DNA of 64,000 nucleotides from Duncaniella muricolitica (GCA_025808375.1 CP061009.1:1984001-2048000), one strand, 5' to 3'. Shown: positions 53,087 to 63,319, counted from the first letter of the stretch. Notes: a model not told the origin generated them from the letters alone. A program made the numbers and translations.

Positions 53087-54700
53087 TTATTTGAGGTTGA
53101 AACGATTTAGTATGCTTTCCAACTCTTTATCCGAGGGAGCCGTGATGTTGAACTTGGAAGCTGACACGAAATTGGCTTTTGGGTACTGGCCCGAATAGTC
53201 CATTTCAATAGCAGCAAAGAACGGAAATCCGTCCTCATCGGCTATCTGGTCGAGTATATTCCATAGGTCGCGGTCGCCAGTCCACATTTTGCGTAAGGCT
53301 CCCTGATAGATTATCTGAATGATATACTTTGTCTTGGGCTTCTCCACGAGGTCAGGATTAACACCCCTAACACTTGCGTCCTGAAGCCTGCGCTGATATT
53401 CTTCCCTATCTCGTCGGGCTACTACGTCGCTCTCGAAATCTACCACGATGAAGCCTTTGCCGTCTAACTCACGAGGGCTGATCTTATTCCCCCGAAAGTT
53501 CTTTTTGCCGTCAAGAGTGGTAGGATTGAGTTTGAAATCACCGAAATCTTTCATTTTGTCTTTGAACTTTAATCGTTTATACTCACTTGGAGCGAGAAGC
53601 GTTTTGAGCAGATGCCGACAGTCTGCATGACTCGCCATTCCAAAGAATGAGCCAATCAATTTCTGCCGGCGCTTACGAGATTTTACCCTCGCTAACGCCC
53701 TCGCAAATTTTTGCTTTGTCCTTTTCCTAATCAGGGCATGAGTGCCATAATTCTTGAAACCGAGATAGTCATTGCCCTCACTCAAAGGGCGTACTGCTTC
53801 ACTCGGCTTTACTTGCAATCCTTTCTCGGCCAGCAACGACACGAGATAGTCCCGAAGCAGCCATAGTTCTTTTTTCGTGGGAGCGAATATTACTATGTCA
53901 TCGCAGTATCGGTAATACAGAAAGCGTACCTTTTGCCCCTTGAGTGTTATTTCACCCTGACCGACAGCCACCGGCACGCACTCTTCAATGCCATTCTCCG
54001 TAAAGACATAATTCCTTACCCTCGCGCTCATTTTGTGGTCTATGTCCGAAAGGTGGAGATTGGCAAAGCATTGCGAAGAACGGAGGCCCTTTGATAAGCC
54101 CTCCGGCAGCAGCTCCACGAAATTATCAAGTTGAGGCAGCAATATCGGGTCAGAGGTATACTGCCGGATCTGCCACTTCATAATTCTTTGGTTGATGTTG
54201 TCGTAGTAGTGGCAGACATCACACTGATAGAAATACTTCATGAACTCCGGCACTCGGCTCATATCTTCTTTGATGACATGAAAGAGCCAGTGCATACCTC
54301 GGCCTTTAATCGAGGCTCCTGTGTTCGTTATCAGGGTCGGATATGTGTATTTCTCAAATACCGTCATTATCGCATGACAGCCTACGCGATGATAAACTGT
54401 CGGGCATTGGACTATGCGCTCCTTTGGCCCGTCAGTTACTCGCAGGGTTCTGAAATCTTTCTCGGTTATCCTAAATGTTCCAGTTGAGATTTCAGTAATG
54501 AGCCGGTCAACATACTGCGTCCTCTTAGGGCGTATATGGTCGCGTTGGCCGGAGTTTTCCAAATGACTTACAACATAATCGAAAGCACTCTCCATATTGG
54601 CCCTATCCACAATCTCGGTCGTGAGGTCGGGGATTGGGAATTGCCATGTGATAGCCTCACTTGGCGGTTCCGGGGTCATGTATGGAATATCTTCGTTCAT
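53087..54700 (-). CDS. DGR reverse transcriptase
   Basis: The 537-residue protein has a group-II-like RT core with the catalytic YCDD at residues 265-268, a matching Asp in the QCDVCHYYDNIN segment and GLRSSQ at 205-210. GLRSSQ fits the GxxxSQ motif that marks DGR enzymes. It copies the template RNA with errors at adenines and directs the cDNA into the variable repeats. It is much longer than typical DGR enzymes (300-400 residues); about 135 residues at the C-terminus form an extra domain (after KKNFRGNKISPRELDG). It lies downstream of the template repeat. Confidence 0.95.
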   Translation of the reverse strand: MNEDIPYMTPEPPSEAITWQFPIPDLTTEIVDRANMESAFDYVVSHLENSGQRDHIRPKRTQYVDRLITEISTGTFRITEKDFRTLRVTDGPKERIVQCPTVYHRVGCHAIMTVFEKYTYPTLITNTGASIKGRGMHWLFHVIKEDMSRVPEFMKYFYQCDVCHYYDNINQRIMKWQIRQYTSDPILLPQLDNFVELLPEGLSKGLRSSQCFANLHLSDIDHKMSARVRNYVFTENGIEECVPVAVGQGEITLKGQKVRFLYYRYCDDIVIFAPTKKELWLLRDYLVSLLAEKGLQVKPSEAVRPLSEGNDYLGFKNYGTHALIRKRTKQKFARALARVKSRKRRQKLIGSFFGMASHADCRHLLKTLLAPSEYKRLKFKDKMKDFGDFKLNPTTLDGKKNFRGNKISPRELDGKGFIVVDFESDVVARRDREEYQRRLQDASVRGVNPDLVEKPKTKYIIQIIYQGALRKMWTGDRDLWNILDQIADEDGFPFFAAIEMDYSGQYPKANFVSASKFNITAPSDKELESILNRFNLK

Positions 54701-54892
54701 TCTAAAAAGCCTTCAGGCACTACTGTTATTTTCCGGCTTTCTTCCAATCTATTCCACTTTGTTCAGGATTGGAATAAATCAGAGAGGGTTGCCGAGGCTT
54801 GCGTCCCTCGCAGAATGCTTTGCCTATCCCGTAGGCGTTGCAGGGTCATACGATTGTTAGAGCATGAGGGGAGCCTCACGTTTTTGTATTCG
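54701..54892 (-). other. Spacer between template repeat and reverse transcriptase
   Basis: No Avd-like gene fits here, and no ORF of notable length is seen on the minus strand. It has an 8-bp inverted repeat TTCCAATC/GATTGGAA (54742-54749 and 54767-54774) and a 5-bp hairpin TGAGG-GGAG-CCTCA (54865-54878). In known DGRs the RNA after the template is needed for cDNA priming; this stretch has the right position. Confidence 0.5.
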
Positions 54893-55011
54893 CTTGAAGG
54901 CGAGCCGAGAGCCGTTGTTCGTGCCCGAGTGCGTAGAAACGTTGCCCGCGGACGAGTAAACGAGGCCGCCATTCGCATTCGCATTGTTGTTCGCACGGCC
55001 AACGACACGGC
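54893..55011 (-). repeat. DGR template repeat
   Basis: This 119-base repeat (minus strand) has eight AAC or AAT codons in the frame shared with the variable repeats: GRANNNANANGG ... GN ... GTNNG. All are replaced in variable repeat 1. The last 20 bases (54895-54914) are identical in all three repeats and nearly lack adenine, fitting the role of the initiation-of-mutagenic-homing site. It is not itself in an expressed gene. Confidence 0.95.
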
Positions 55012-55074
55012 ACCGGGGACGCGCTACCTTTTTGAGTTCATTCCTTTTTGTTGTTTGTTGTCATTATGTTTGCC

Positions 55075-55105
55075 AGAGATAGACCACTTGAAGCGGTCTA
55101 TCTCT
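55075..55105 (-). other. 11-bp hairpin between the main DGR target and the template
   Basis: A perfect 11-bp inverted repeat (AGAGATAGACC at 55075-55085, complement at 55095-55105) has a 9-base loop. It lies 17 bases after the tail gene stop. It could end transcription or act as the downstream hairpin known to aid homing in phage DGRs, though it is farther from the variable repeat (about 70 bases) than in the BPP-1 phage. Confidence 0.65.
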
Positions 55106-55121
55106 TTGTGGGTATTTCCAT

Positions 55122-58100
55122 TCAGTCGGTTTCGATTGTTTCAGATGTATCCTCAACAATCTCAATATCCCCACTGAAGGCGAGCCGAGAGCCGATGACC
55201 GTGCCCGAGTGCGTAGAAACGAAGCCCGCGGACGAGTAAACGAGGCCGCCATACGCATACGCACCGTAGTACGCACGGCCAACGACACGGCCTCTATCAT
55301 GGGTGTAATAGTAGCCATCGCCGTAGTGTAAATTCCATTGAGAACTATCCGAAGTTACGCGAGAAGCAAGGGTATCACAGAACCTGCCAAACTTTACACG
55401 GCCTATGCAGTAGCCACTTGAGGTATTGTTGAGGCCCTGCACGGCACGTTCTGTCTTGCTTACGGGGTCGTAGATGTGATACACAGCATCTATCGGGTCA
55501 GAGGATTGACCTATGCACTTATTCTTTTTGAATGAGGCATAACTTGTTACGTTGGCCGCAATGTTCGACATCCATTCATAGTTGCAGGCTACGAAATTCT
55601 GAATACCGAATATGATATTGCCGATGTTGCTTCCACTATACTTTCGGGTTACATTGCCAAAGGTGTTGAAATTGTTGGCACCGGTCGTATATTGAGAGCC
55701 ACAGCCATATCCGGCATAAGCCTGAATGTCGCGCTCTCCAGTCAGAGCCATTACAAGGTTGGCGATATCCTTTGATATTTCGTAGTCGATAGCATGGTAG
55801 CCCTCACCTCGCATTTCGCACAGGTTCATAAAGTCCTGACAGGTGTAGTGCATGGTCGAGGTCGGCACCGAGGTATTCTTTACCCGTCCCTCGGAGTCAT
55901 ACTGCCAGTCGGGATTGGTAGTAGATGTTCCGTCGCCGCACTTGGTTCTGCTACCGCTGATAGACCGAGGGCGCATGAGATTATCCATGTGTATGCCGTA
56001 CACGCCGACCAGACGTTGGCGAGTATGCACCCAATCAGGTTCTATTGCCTCGATTGCGGCCGAGTCAACTGCAATAGCCTCCAGTTCATCGAAGCCGATA
56101 GGAGCAGTGAACAGCAGTTTGACAGAGCCGGAGGGAACATCGCAGAAAACGTACTCTCCATTCACGAAGTCAAAGAGTGCATGAGTAACCATCATATTGA
56201 ACTTGGCTACAATCTTACCGTCTGCGTCGACAAAGACAGCGCCGATAGTGGCATTGTTGAGGCCCGGCCAGCGGACTTGCTTCATGCCCTCGACATTTAT
56301 CTCATACACGCTGTAATTCGGGTTCTCCAGTATTGTAACATCGTCCCCTTTCTTTACAGCGGTGTCATCGACAATCGTATAGACGCTGGCCATAGAGGTA
56401 TGCAGACAATCAGCGAGTTTAACTCGGTTACGACGATAGGAGCCGTCGGCATTGGTGGCGACTGTCGAGATAGGCTCTTCTGCCATACTGCTGACAAAGA
56501 AATACTTTCTCTGGTTCTTGTAGTCGTTCACACCCTTATACCAGTATGCAGGGAGTAGCTTCATAATGTCGAAGCCTTCTCCTGCCTGATCGGTGGGGTC
56601 ATACTCCGTGCCGTCGGCCATGAGATTGTAGTTTGCATCAGAAATCTGTATGCAACGCATCTTCTGTGAGGTACGGTTGTAGGTACACTTATAGGCGTGG
56701 CTCATATCCCTCACGCGGACAAAATGCCCGGAGGGTTCAAACTCTTCGCCGACGGTGCCGTTTTCAAGGTTGGTGATGTTTTGGCTATCACTCTCCGTAT
56801 CATCGAACACAACGCCGGTGTACTGCGAGTTGTGGATTTCCAGTTGAGGGAAATATCTCTTCAACTTTTCTATCGTAACTGCGTCAGCACCGTTTTCAGG
56901 GATAAGGTTCTCCATTATCCACCGGCCCGTGATGCCTGAACACTGGCCGCTTTCTTCGTATGCTTGGCCGGAGGGGTCAAGACCCACGGCGCCGCTTGAG
57001 CGCAGGGCCGCAAGGATTGATGAGGGTGCGGTAATGTTGACATCCGGCAGTCGTATGTATCGGATAGCCGATGACGTTACTATGCCGTTGATAAGTGCCA
57101 TAGGGTCGATATGCGGACAGCCGGAGAGCATAAGGCGTATCACGTTGCTCATGCCTGCGATTGTCAGACCGCCGGGATATGACAGCTTGGGGAGGTTGAC
57201 AAAGTTTAACTCCGACATTGAGGCCGGGAGTTCCAGCGTTTCAAGCGGTGAGGTTTCGGCCGTGGTGATCGAGGTGAGGTCAGAGCCGGAAGCAAGCACC
57301 GTTTCAAGTCGAGGGCACTTGGAGGCGTTGATAGAGCGTATCTCCGTGGTTCTCACGTCAAGGTGGCGCAAGAACGGCAGGTCGCCGAGGTTCATTGTTT
57401 CAAGGAAGCCGGTATTGCCGGGCGACAATCTCCACGTTGTCCTGTGATTGACCGAGCCAATCACAATCTTCTCCGCAAGTGTCATTACAGAGAATTGGAA
57501 ATTGGGGTCGAGCGACAACTGCGAGAGGTCTATCTCGCTCATGCGGTCAGCCTGATAGATGTAGAGCAGAATGTTATCGCCATGCTGGAAATCGGTAAAT
57601 ACACCTTCTTCACCGGCTTGCAGATACATTCCTTGAGTGATGTTGCCACCGTCATTGCCGATGCCGAAATAGCCCGATTTGGCTGCCTTGAAACGAATGA
57701 CAGCACCAGTCTTAGCACCGACACGACCACCGAGGACGTGGCTTGCGTCCTTGAAATCGCCAGTCTGGTAATAACCGTCGCGTATGCGCCACCTCTGCTC
57801 GATGAACGCAGGGAGTGAGGTCAGACCGAGGCCCTGAAGGGCGTAGTAGTATATGTCATTGTAGCCGGTATAGTGTATATACTTGCGCTCGCCGTCATAC
57901 GAGGACACTACTTTCGGCCACAGCTTCATACGTTTGTTGACAAAGTAGTGGAGCGCACCTTTGGGCGAGAACGGGCCGGCACCGATACCGTCAATCTCAG
58001 GGAGATTGCGCATCGTGGCCACTACGCCGGGGAGGGTCAGAGTATTGCCGGAAGCATCGCAGACCATTTCCTGATTTTCGCAACGGCGCAAGTCATTCCA

Positions 58101-61100
58101 GAGGATAGAGCCACGGCCGGCGTAGCACTTATCATCTGTTGCAGGGTCAAGTTCAGAGGGTATCGTATTGCCGCCGTCATTGTCCTTACCGTTGCAGGTG
58201 TCGCAGTCATAGACCTTATTAAAGTACATTCTGACTGGTTCCATTGCAGAGGGAGTATGATATTCGCCATTCTCAACCCAGCAGCCGTCCTCTAAGAAGA
58301 ACATCGGTTGCATATTCTTTGCCTGCTGATCGACAGCGGCAAGGTAATCCGTGAATGTGTAGTAACTGATAAGCGACTGAACGCTCATATATTTCCACGC
58401 ATTCGATTTCCATATTCCCTGCCATGTTGATGCGAGAGCAGCCTTAGAGTAGTCGCAAGTATCGCAGAATTTGAGAACATTGAACAGGTCATACGGCACC
58501 TTACGACCCATTGCGAGGTCTATCTGCAACTGGTCGTCATCTATCATGCACTCGAAGAACTGCGTCCATGCCGGATAGGTTTCCTGTCCGAGATTGAGTT
58601 TCGCAACCCACGAGGACATTGTGGCTGTGGGAGCCATCATGTCTGCCACAGAGCCGACACCCATAAACCAGTCCATGCCGTCGTAGGTGATAAGCTCGTA
58701 GCCGGATACAGGGTTCAGGACATCGCCGGTGATTACCCACTTGCCGTTAATCTGCTTCATTGAGCCGGTAGAACGCGCCCACTCGCCGCCGCTGTAACGC
58801 ATTATGCGGTAGTCGCGGCCGCAGTATTGCGAGAGCAGATACGGCATAGTGGTATCAAGACCCTCGGACTGTTTGAAGCGAGCCATTGTCTGGTCGAGAG
58901 TTTCATCGGGCAGACCGAAAAACTCTATAAAGTCGCCGTAGTTCAGGCAACCCTTATTGTATCCGGGAGTGTCCATGAAGCCGAGCGCAACCTGTTCGCC
59001 CTTATCCTCTTTCCAGTTACCTTTGGCATGAAACCACGCATCGGTCAGCGACTCATTGGTGGCACGGAAAGCGGCGATTGGGTGATTGGCTGTGGAGTGG
59101 TTCATTTCAAGGCCACTCACAACAACCTCGCCTTTCTTCCATGTGCCGTCGAAAGCACGTTGGGCCGGTGTCATGTAGGAAGCACCGAGAGTGCGATATG
59201 TGGCGTTCATAAGGTCGCACACGCCGCAGTCATTGGAGTTTGAGCTGTCGGAATAGTCGACCTTAACCGTGATGATTTTGACAGGGATTGTATTCTCTTC
59301 TACGCGGACATAGCCGAGTTCAAAGAGTTTGTATGCCATGAGAGCATCGGCATTTTCGTAATCAGGATAGATAGGCGTAATCTTCCAACCTTTCTCTTTG
59401 GCGAGATAAAACCTGTCATTTTTGATAGGACGCTTGGCCGAGGTCGTACCCTGACGGCGCCAGCGGACATTCTCTGCTTTGAAAGAACGCCACGGCATTG
59501 TCGGGTGAAAATAGAACAGGGTACACTTGAAATTCGTAGACGTATTGATGTCGGAGTCGAAACTGTCAAACGTAGCCTGCGGAGCGACTACAACATAGTA
59601 CGGAATACCCTTTGCTTTGAGTAGGTCAAGAGTGGGCCGGTTCTGATTGTCAAGCACATTTTCTGCCTCATACTCCGCTGTCATAGCGTTGGTGTCAGTC
59701 AGTTTGCACAGGTAGTTCTGGAAAGCCTGCGCCCACTCGTAGTAGCTGTCATAAGCGAGAACATAGTACAGATACAAATCACCGTCCGTACCGTTGAAGC
59801 TGATATGACGTGTGTTGAGGATAGCGCCGGAGTTGGCTACATAACCGATTGCGCCTACCTCTTCACCGTTCAGATAAAGTTTTAAGGTGGAGTAGTCAGT
59901 CGAGCCACGATGCACGGTGATTGTTGAGGGTTCAACAACAACAGCCAGCGTTATCTTCTCACCACACTTGAAGCCACGGGTAACGGTCGAGGGGGTGCCG
60001 TTCTTGCAGTACATTACAACCTTGTTGCCGCAGATGTAGAAGCCTGCGCCGCTATCTGGGTCGTAGCACTCTACCAGTTTGGCCTCGCTGTCCTTGATAT
60101 TGTTTGTGGCAAAGGCCATCTGCCACGCCATACCGTTAGTCCTCTCCGTGGCGGCAGAGCCAAAGGGTGCATAAGGAATACGGGCGGTTACGTTCTCTGC
60201 AATGCGGAGGCAGTTATCGCCGAGATAGTTCCCGAAGCCGTTTGATGACCAGTTGGAGCCTTCAACTATCATCGTATAGCCCTTATCGGTAATGGTATGG
60301 TCAGGTTCAGAGTTGGAGCGTGTAGCAAAGTCATAGCCGAACAGCGCCCCCTCTTTCAGAACAGCAGCAATCGCAGAGCCGTAAACACGAATCTGAATGG
60401 GCGTAGTTTGAGAAGCACCACTCTGCACAAAGAACTCTATTGTAGCCGAGCCGTCGGTATCGTAACCTTGTATCTGCTTCGATACCTGATAAGTCTGGGA
60501 AATTTGACATTCCACGGTGGTAACAACGTGGCCGTCGATAGACACGTCAGCCTTAGTGGAGTTTTTGTTTGGAGTGTATGCGGCCACCTCTACAACGAGC
60601 GAGTCATACAGACGTATGGAGCCGTTGTTGGTGTCATTGTATCGGAGTGCAACGATTGGAGTTGTGGAAGCAGGGTCAACGCACATTACCGAGGAATAGA
60701 TTGTGTTGCCTTTCACTCCTGAAGCCACGTCCTCTCCCGATATGCGGATTGGATATGAGCCATGCTGCATTACCTCGTTGCCACCGAGAACATTCTTCGG
60801 ATTGATTGATATAGTATGAGAATAGCTATCGGTTATCGTAGCGACTCCGAGGGTATGCCATGCTCCGTTGAGGTAAATTTCAGTCGTAACTTTCACGCCC
60901 TGCTTCGATACGTTGTTGGCGAACTTATACATCAGAATGTTTTTGGTATCGCCACCAACCTCTAAGGCAGAACTGGAGGTGTAGTTGAGGGTCTGCACCG
61001 AGGTACAGGTAACGTCGACAGCCGTAACGGTAATGGTACGACGCTTGACATTGTTATCTGCATCATAGGCCACTATCGTAAATTCTTTTTGGGCGGCCTC

Positions 61101-63302
61101 GGTGAAGAACTTGGTAAATTCCAGAGTGAACTTGTAGTCGGTCGACGTCGCAGATGAGTTCTGATTGACATTCTCGCTCCACAGCGTCAGGCCGGAGGTG
61201 GTATCAATTATTTCAAGGCGACGGATAACGCCAAGAACTTCCGTATCACCGTCGAATGTTACCGACTTGATAGCGGCCCGGACAGATATTTCAGAGCCAT
61301 ACGCAGCATAGACGGCAGGGCTTTCCAAGTAGATAGAAAGTGTCGAGCCGGCCACCTGACCTGCTCCGTTGCTCTTGGGGATTGATACAGACTCACCGAT
61401 TTTGGCACCGGCCTTATCTACACCTTGAATGACATAGTTATCGGGGTCAGGAACAATCTCCAGTCCTGCGAATTGCTTTTGCTCCAGTTCATACGCGCCC
61501 CCAGTGCTGAAAGCATCGTGGCCGCCGCGCTCTGGGGTGTCAGAGGTTTTGACAGAGCCACCACCGCCAAACTCTTTCCAAAGTTCTTTGCTCGCAAAAT
61601 CCGTGGGCTGTCCTGTGAACTGATAAGCCTCCCACTTGTATTCTTCAGAACGGAAAGTAATCACAAGACCACCTTTGGCGTATGTGATGCCGGAGGACTG
61701 CTGTATCGAGAGGATAGCGTCAATGGCACTATCTTTCGTGTAGTAGCCTGATACGGTTCGGGGACAGAGGTTGTCAACATTGATTATAGCCTCTGCGCCG
61801 GCGGACATTCCTGCAAGGTCTATCCAGTTCTTGGCGCTCTTGAACTGCGCCTCGGTTACGTTGGGGCCGACATACTGGTAAGTTTTCCACGAGCCGGCGC
61901 TTATGGCGAAAGTAATCTGCAAACCGAGCAATGCTTTGTCAGCGGCGAAAACAGCATCGAGAACATTGTGGGTTTGAGTTTCAGCCATGATATCGGAGTA
62001 ATACTCTCCGGCAGGGAGGGGTATTTCGACAGTGGCGTTGAATGTATTGCCAACAGCGGCACCGCCTCCGCCAAACGGTTTCCATTGTTCAGGATTTTCC
62101 CAATCGGCATCTTCATCGAATACGTTCTTGACCCACTGATATGCGACCCATTTATATTTTTCTTCCCCGTTGGCATTGGTTTCAGCCATGAGGAATGTTA
62201 CGACAGCGCCATAAATGCGGTAGCTATCATCAACCGAGCTTACAGCACTCTTGAGGGTATAGAATGGCTCATCAGTATCGTACAGCGCATTCAGGTTCAG
62301 GAACATCGTGGCCATAAGCTGGTGGCTATGGTCTGACAACCTGTTTCTGTTTTCTATGGCTTGGTCGTAGGCAGCTTTACCTTTATCACCGGGATATGCT
62401 GTACCTGCGGTTTCGCCAAGAGCGAGGTCAGAGCCAATCGTTATCAGTTCCGACCCACTCCAACGAAATGTCTTGTTGTTTGAGGTACAAGTATAGATTT
62501 TGCCAGCATCGGGTATTCTACCGTCAATGTCTACACCTTCTCCGAATGACTCTGCATCGAGCCAGTTATTGTAATAGGTGAATACCTCGATCTTGATAGC
62601 AACTTCTCCTTTGTCAATATTCCAAAAATCATCTATTGGGATTGAAGGAGTAGCAGCCTCAATTTTGGGAGATATGGCGGTTACCCTCTTGGGACGTAAG
62701 ACTGCATCCCAATCACCATTTTCAGAAACTTGTAGATTTGATACCGCCAACAGGAACCTGTTTGCTACGGTGTCATAAACTACCATGCAGCCGCGATCGG
62801 TAGAGCTTTTGCCTATGGAAGCCCGTTGAGAGGTTACTCCGGATACCATAGCGTTAAACTCTATAACATCATCGACAAAGCCGGGGAGGTTCGCGGCAGG
62901 CACTTTCGCATTAGCATCAAGGGGAGCAATGCCGTTAGGCTGGCCGATTGAGTTGTGAGTGGCAACAGCCTGTGTCTTTGCCTCATCAGCCGTGGTCTGT
63001 GCCTTATCTGCGGCAGTCTTGGCAGTACCGGCCAAAGCAGCAGCATTAGCCGCAGCCGCCTTTGCTTCGTTTGCCGTGGTATTGGCATTTCCGGCAATGA
63101 TTGTAGTGCTGTTGAGCGTGGTCTGGAGAGCATTATCCTTACTCTCCCTCTGTTGGGCCTCCGTGGTCAGGGCGGAGTCAGTAGCCTCGATTATATCTAC
63201 CAACATCTTACCGACACGTTCAGCCGTGTTCTGTCCCTCGCTGTCCTCATACCTGATAAGGTCAGCCTGAGATTTCAGGTTGGATTTATTCGTTAGTCCC
63301 AT
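55122..63302 (-). CDS. Giant tail fibre/receptor-binding protein, main DGR target
   Basis: This 2726-residue protein starts with a short conserved head (MGLTNKSNLKSQADLIRYED), then an Ala-rich coiled coil (about residues 35-115). A long beta-rich middle follows, with a LamG-like part (about 1030-1180) and a leucine-rich-like part (about 1990-2110). A C-terminal domain ends in the variable repeat (residues 2671-2710) and 16 final residues. The last part (SSQWNLHYGDGYYYTHDRGR ...) fits a C-type-lectin-type binding domain. It is probably the tip of the phage tail and sets host range. Confidence 0.88.
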   Translation of the reverse strand: MGLTNKSNLKSQADLIRYEDSEGQNTAERVGKMLVDIIEATDSALTTEAQQRESKDNALQTTLNSTTIIAGNANTTANEAKAAAANAAALAGTAKTAADKAQTTADEAKTQAVATHNSIGQPNGIAPLDANAKVPAANLPGFVDDVIEFNAMVSGVTSQRASIGKSSTDRGCMVVYDTVANRFLLAVSNLQVSENGDWDAVLRPKRVTAISPKIEAATPSIPIDDFWNIDKGEVAIKIEVFTYYNNWLDAESFGEGVDIDGRIPDAGKIYTCTSNNKTFRWSGSELITIGSDLALGETAGTAYPGDKGKAAYDQAIENRNRLSDHSHQLMATMFLNLNALYDTDEPFYTLKSAVSSVDDSYRIYGAVVTFLMAETNANGEEKYKWVAYQWVKNVFDEDADWENPEQWKPFGGGGAAVGNTFNATVEIPLPAGEYYSDIMAETQTHNVLDAVFAADKALLGLQITFAISAGSWKTYQYVGPNVTEAQFKSAKNWIDLAGMSAGAEAIINVDNLCPRTVSGYYTKDSAIDAILSIQQSSGITYAKGGLVITFRSEEYKWEAYQFTGQPTDFASKELWKEFGGGGSVKTSDTPERGGHDAFSTGGAYELEQKQFAGLEIVPDPDNYVIQGVDKAGAKIGESVSIPKSNGAGQVAGSTLSIYLESPAVYAAYGSEISVRAAIKSVTFDGDTEVLGVIRRLEIIDTTSGLTLWSENVNQNSSATSTDYKFTLEFTKFFTEAAQKEFTIVAYDADNNVKRRTITVTAVDVTCTSVQTLNYTSSSALEVGGDTKNILMYKFANNVSKQGVKVTTEIYLNGAWHTLGVATITDSYSHTISINPKNVLGGNEVMQHGSYPIRISGEDVASGVKGNTIYSSVMCVDPASTTPIVALRYNDTNNGSIRLYDSLVVEVAAYTPNKNSTKADVSIDGHVVTTVECQISQTYQVSKQIQGYDTDGSATIEFFVQSGASQTTPIQIRVYGSAIAAVLKEGALFGYDFATRSNSEPDHTITDKGYTMIVEGSNWSSNGFGNYLGDNCLRIAENVTARIPYAPFGSAATERTNGMAWQMAFATNNIKDSEAKLVECYDPDSGAGFYICGNKVVMYCKNGTPSTVTRGFKCGEKITLAVVVEPSTITVHRGSTDYSTLKLYLNGEEVGAIGYVANSGAILNTRHISFNGTDGDLYLYYVLAYDSYYEWAQAFQNYLCKLTDTNAMTAEYEAENVLDNQNRPTLDLLKAKGIPYYVVVAPQATFDSFDSDINTSTNFKCTLFYFHPTMPWRSFKAENVRWRRQGTTSAKRPIKNDRFYLAKEKGWKITPIYPDYENADALMAYKLFELGYVRVEENTIPVKIITVKVDYSDSSNSNDCGVCDLMNATYRTLGASYMTPAQRAFDGTWKKGEVVVSGLEMNHSTANHPIAAFRATNESLTDAWFHAKGNWKEDKGEQVALGFMDTPGYNKGCLNYGDFIEFFGLPDETLDQTMARFKQSEGLDTTMPYLLSQYCGRDYRIMRYSGGEWARSTGSMKQINGKWVITGDVLNPVSGYELITYDGMDWFMGVGSVADMMAPTATMSSWVAKLNLGQETYPAWTQFFECMIDDDQLQIDLAMGRKVPYDLFNVLKFCDTCDYSKAALASTWQGIWKSNAWKYMSVQSLISYYTFTDYLAAVDQQAKNMQPMFFLEDGCWVENGEYHTPSAMEPVRMYFNKVYDCDTCNGKDNDGGNTIPSELDPATDDKCYAGRGSILWNDLRRCENQEMVCDASGNTLTLPGVVATMRNLPEIDGIGAGPFSPKGALHYFVNKRMKLWPKVVSSYDGERKYIHYTGYNDIYYYALQGLGLTSLPAFIEQRWRIRDGYYQTGDFKDASHVLGGRVGAKTGAVIRFKAAKSGYFGIGNDGGNITQGMYLQAGEEGVFTDFQHGDNILLYIYQADRMSEIDLSQLSLDPNFQFSVMTLAEKIVIGSVNHRTTWRLSPGNTGFLETMNLGDLPFLRHLDVRTTEIRSINASKCPRLETVLASGSDLTSITTAETSPLETLELPASMSELNFVNLPKLSYPGGLTIAGMSNVIRLMLSGCPHIDPMALINGIVTSSAIRYIRLPDVNITAPSSILAALRSSGAVGLDPSGQAYEESGQCSGITGRWIMENLIPENGADAVTIEKLKRYFPQLEIHNSQYTGVVFDDTESDSQNITNLENGTVGEEFEPSGHFVRVRDMSHAYKCTYNRTSQKMRCIQISDANYNLMADGTEYDPTDQAGEGFDIMKLLPAYWYKGVNDYKNQRKYFFVSSMAEEPISTVATNADGSYRRNRVKLADCLHTSMASVYTIVDDTAVKKGDDVTILENPNYSVYEINVEGMKQVRWPGLNNATIGAVFVDADGKIVAKFNMMVTHALFDFVNGEYVFCDVPSGSVKLLFTAPIGFDELEAIAVDSAAIEAIEPDWVHTRQRLVGVYGIHMDNLMRPRSISGSRTKCGDGTSTTNPDWQYDSEGRVKNTSVPTSTMHYTCQDFMNLCEMRGEGYHAIDYEISKDIANLVMALTGERDIQAYAGYGCGSQYTTGANNFNTFGNVTRKYSGSNIGNIIFGIQNFVACNYEWMSNIAANVTSYASFKKNKCIGQSSDPIDAVYHIYDPVSKTERAVQGLNNTSSGYCIGRVKFGRFCDTLASRVTSDSSQWNLHYGDGYYYTHDRGRVVGRAYYGAYAYGGLVYSSAGFVSTHSGTVIGSRLAFSGDIEIVEDTSETIETD
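55175..55291 (-). repeat. DGR variable repeat 1
   Basis: It aligns without gaps to the template (offset 280 bases) and differs at 11 positions, all adenines in the template on the minus strand. All eight template Asn codons are changed (Y, Y, G, Y, Y, F, V, I). It encodes residues 2671-2710 of the tail protein. Confidence 0.95.
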
Positions 63303-63319
63303 TGCAGTAGAGTGATTTA

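Noticed and set aside
54763..55318. ORFs over the template and variable repeats starting MSLAVRTTMRMRMAASF
   Set aside because: They are another reading frame of the repeats and have no promoter or conserved extension.
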